From positions 1 through 64,000 of the forward strand of contig JAHPZE010000024.1 of assembly GCA_019058365.1 (NCBI GenBank): a stretch of 64,000 bases of DNA, written 5' to 3'. Made by a program: the position numbers and the translations under genes. Below, one piece after another: positions 61,930 to 64,000 of the stretch (within the stretch, counting starts at the first letter, position 1; each line of letters opens with the position of its first letter). The notes below the pieces were generated by a model that worked only from the letters and a program-made list of their open reading frames with translations, was not told the origin of the DNA and did not search any database. The stretch is from Promethearchaeota archaeon (GTDB taxonomy: Archaea; Asgardarchaeota; Lokiarchaeia; Sigyniarchaeales; SOKP01).

Positions 61930-62025
61930 AAAATTATACATAATAATGAGTCTACTGACCAAAATGTTCTCAATATCCCGGAAACTCTAAACTTCTCTAT
62001 AGAAATGAAAGATAAGTTTCAATAA
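61930..62025 (+). pseudogene. Degenerate orphan AACS 3' end (copy 3)
   Basis: A frame KIIHNNE, then LNIPETLNFSIEMKDKFQ and TAA aligns without gaps to the last 31 residues of AACS (14 of 31 identical, including KIIH and MKDK before the stop). Further similarity to the DNA for FSNKKVEI continues upstream to about 61893, but out of frame. It is more decayed than copy 2. It begins right after the LigB-like gene's stop. Confidence 0.65.
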
Positions 62026-62124
62026 TTTTTATTTTTTTTTTCCTTATTTAGGATTAAACAAAAATATAAAGTTTATTCAATAATAGTTAAAATAGAACAA
62101 AAAAACAAAAAAATTAACAGGCGA

Positions 62125-62601
62125 TTGATTATAACAAAAGTTTGGATGATTTATCATACTAAAAGTGGTAATTGCAGAAAAATATGTGAGGATATAACAG
62201 AAAAATTAAAGGATAAATATGAAATCAGAACTGATGAAGTAAAAAGAATTAAACCAGAAGATATAAGTAATCATCCTCCAGATGTATTAATAGTGGGATC
62301 AAGGATTACATTTGGTAAACCTGATAAAACTATAACAGGTTTTATTAAAAAGTTAGGTAAAAAGTTGGAGGCTCCAATACCAAAAGCAGCAACTTTTTAT
62401 ACACATATGTCTCCTTGGCAAAGTGATTTCGCTAAAATGAAAAGTACTCTTAAAGAAAACAACGTGGCAAAGGAAATTCTTCTTGATTTTCTTGAATTCA
62501 AAATACAAGACACAGGAAAAATGAGTGGTCCTCCAGAGCTAGGTCAGGAACCAAAAATTGACGATTTTGTGGGTAAAGTTCGAGAATTTATAGGAATTTG
62601 A
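62125..62601 (+). CDS. Flavodoxin-like protein
   Basis: The 158-residue protein has the FMN phosphate-binding loop IYHTKSGNCRKICEDI and strand-loop elements DVLIVGSRITFGKPD and AATFYTHMSPW of the flavodoxin fold. TTG 62125 is taken as start; ATG 62146 would cut into the first strand. It may carry electrons at low potential. The first loop TKSGNC has Cys where most have Thr. Confidence 0.85.
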   Translation: MIITKVWMIYHTKSGNCRKICEDITEKLKDKYEIRTDEVKRIKPEDISNHPPDVLIVGSRITFGKPDKTITGFIKKLGKKLEAPIPKAATFYTHMSPWQSDFAKMKSTLKENNVAKEILLDFLEFKIQDTGKMSGPPELGQEPKIDDFVGKVREFIGI

Positions 62602-62650
62602 AAATAACTTATTATTTATTTTTTTTAATTCATTATTTTTTCATTTTTAA

Positions 62651-63060
62651 TTAGATGATTTTACAAGAAGTTTCAATAGTAAGAAAAGCTAAATTATACG
62701 CTCTTATGCATTTTAATCGTTTTCTAACGGTTTTAAGAGATAATCCAATATAATCAGCTATATCTATTATAGGTTTCCTTGCATCTCTATTTAAAGTCTT
62801 TAATATCTTATAATCAATGCTTGTAAGTGGTTCTGGGGATGTTATATAAGGCGTTTTAACTATCCCTATATCTGGGGTATTATATTTAGCGGTTCTTATA
62901 ACATAGCTACTGTAATCCTGAAGTAAAGAGATATCTCTCAATTGCCCAACAACCATCAGAAATTTACCGCTTGCTATTACAATGGCATTGATATTTCATG
63001 TTGTCCTAACTCCTTACTAACCGCATCTAATGACTTTGCTTGAAAAATACTAAAAATCAC
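62651..63060 (-). pseudogene. Lrp/AsnC-like regulator with a frameshift
   Basis: The intact part (62651-62956) encodes a region ending in an AsnC-type helix-turn-helix (LTSIDYKILKTLNRDARK, then IADYIGLSLKTVRKRL). In the next frame upstream, 62980-63060 reads IFQAKSLDAVSKELGQ and HEISMPL, then a stop at TAA (62977-62979). The two parts join as MPL-IVIASGKFLMVVG if one base shift near CCATTGTAATAG is corrected, giving one protein of about 136 residues or more. It is either a recent pseudogene or a sequence error. A complete Lrp-like regulator is expected to be longer at the N-terminus. Confidence 0.6.
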
Positions 63061-63074
63061 GACCACTAGATACT

Positions 63075-63398
63075 TCAATACAATAAGACTTGGTCGAGCA
63101 ATAAAAGATTCAATAATTTTATCATTGCTGTCATACACAAAGGACAAGGTTCATGTGTAGATAGTAAAATACAATTTTCTAACTCCTTACCAATTATTTT
63201 TGTTACTTTTTTTGTACAATTAATTTCAGCATAAGTAGTTGGATCGTTATCAGTTATCTCAGTATCATGTGATTGGGCTAATAACTTATCATTTTTTACT
63301 ATGACTACACCAAAACCTTTATTACCCTCTTTAAAAGAAATTTTTACTTCTTGGAATGCGATTTCCATAAATCCTTCATAATATTCTTTTGAACGCAT
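63075..63398 (-). pseudogene. Truncated cytidine/guanine-deaminase-like gene with lost zinc ligand
   Basis: The 107-residue frame has the N-terminal and core parts of a nucleoside or guanine deaminase (FGVVIVKNDKLLAQSHD, then DNDPT, AEINC and STHEPCPLC). Two defects are visible. The zinc-binding His of the HAE motif is Tyr (TTYAEIN), a CAT-to-TAT change. After the CxxC motif the sequence runs into AMIKLLNLLLLDQ and stops, about 50 residues short of the family. So it is probably non-functional. It abuts the frameshifted regulator. Confidence 0.7.

Positions 63399-64000
<602 letters not shown>

Overview
The window is AT-rich archaeal DNA with the gene content of an Asgard archaeon, most likely of the Lokiarchaeia type. 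The assignment rests on gene content read by eye, not on a database search. Purely archaeal markers are an HMf-like histone, an Lsm/Sm protein, a ThiD-ThiN fusion, an AOR-type tungsten oxidoreductase and a CCA-encoding tRNA-Arg(CCT). Eukaryote-like features are two Roadblock-Ras-like GTPase fusions, a RING-H2 finger protein, a probable ubiquitin-fold protein, a probable longin-type protein and a BBS-like beta-propeller. Surface proteins end in GGG-IPGY plus a membrane segment, as in Asgard CTERM-type anchors. Many starts are GTG or TTG and some have good Shine-Dalgarno sequences.

Layout. 1-8.6 kb: a long TPR protein, an amidohydrolase, a protein phosphatase, inorganic pyrophosphatase and a surface protein. 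8.6-13.6 kb: a giant gingipain-like (C25) surface peptidase. 13.8-18.7 kb: a Nudix hydrolase, a small protein with a decayed paralogue beside it, and thiamine genes (thiC and a thiD-thiN fusion) around an Fe-S reductase. 18.8-24 kb: the RING-TPR protein, the two Roadblock-GTPases, a GNAT and the histone. 24.1-29.2 kb: an HSL-family esterase and six tandem GNAT acetyltransferases. 29.3-38.9 kb: an MFS_2 transporter, a multi-PAS histidine kinase, an AOR operon with two MoaD-like proteins, a ubiquitin-fold candidate and a CocE/S15 hydrolase. 38.9-48.3 kb: tRNA-Arg, Lsm, a phosphoesterase, glycerate kinase, and a group made of a zinc ribbon, a cytoplasmic Ig-like protein, the propeller-wHTH protein and the longin-like protein. 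48.4-52.8 kb: small Cys and zinc proteins, a PanE-like reductase with a lost start and an ADP-forming acyl-CoA synthetase subunit. 52.9-62.0 kb: an acetoacetyl-CoA synthetase (AACS) gene interrupted by a 30-nt stop-containing insertion, followed by an accessory island. 62.1-64 kb: a flavodoxin, a decaying regulator and deaminase, and the start of a bacterial-type katG.

The most unusual signal is a set of orphan gene tails: short, in-frame 3' ends of genes lying alone in intergenic DNA. The pyrophosphatase tail recurs 1.8 kb downstream, on the far side of a surface-protein gene. The AACS tail recurs twice. The first copy lies beyond a LAGLIDADG endonuclease and an NTPase-HEPN protein. The second lies beyond a MarR regulator and a LigB-like protein. 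A CaiB-type tail and an unidentified tail also occur. In three cases cargo genes sit between a gene's 3' end and a diverged duplicate of that end. This suggests, as inference, that cargo enters at the 3' ends of host genes with duplication or replacement of the tail. The best accessory-system candidate is the 1044-residue NTPase with a C-terminal Swt1-like HEPN region (56269-59403), which looks like a defence protein and lies inside the AACS-tail-flanked segment.
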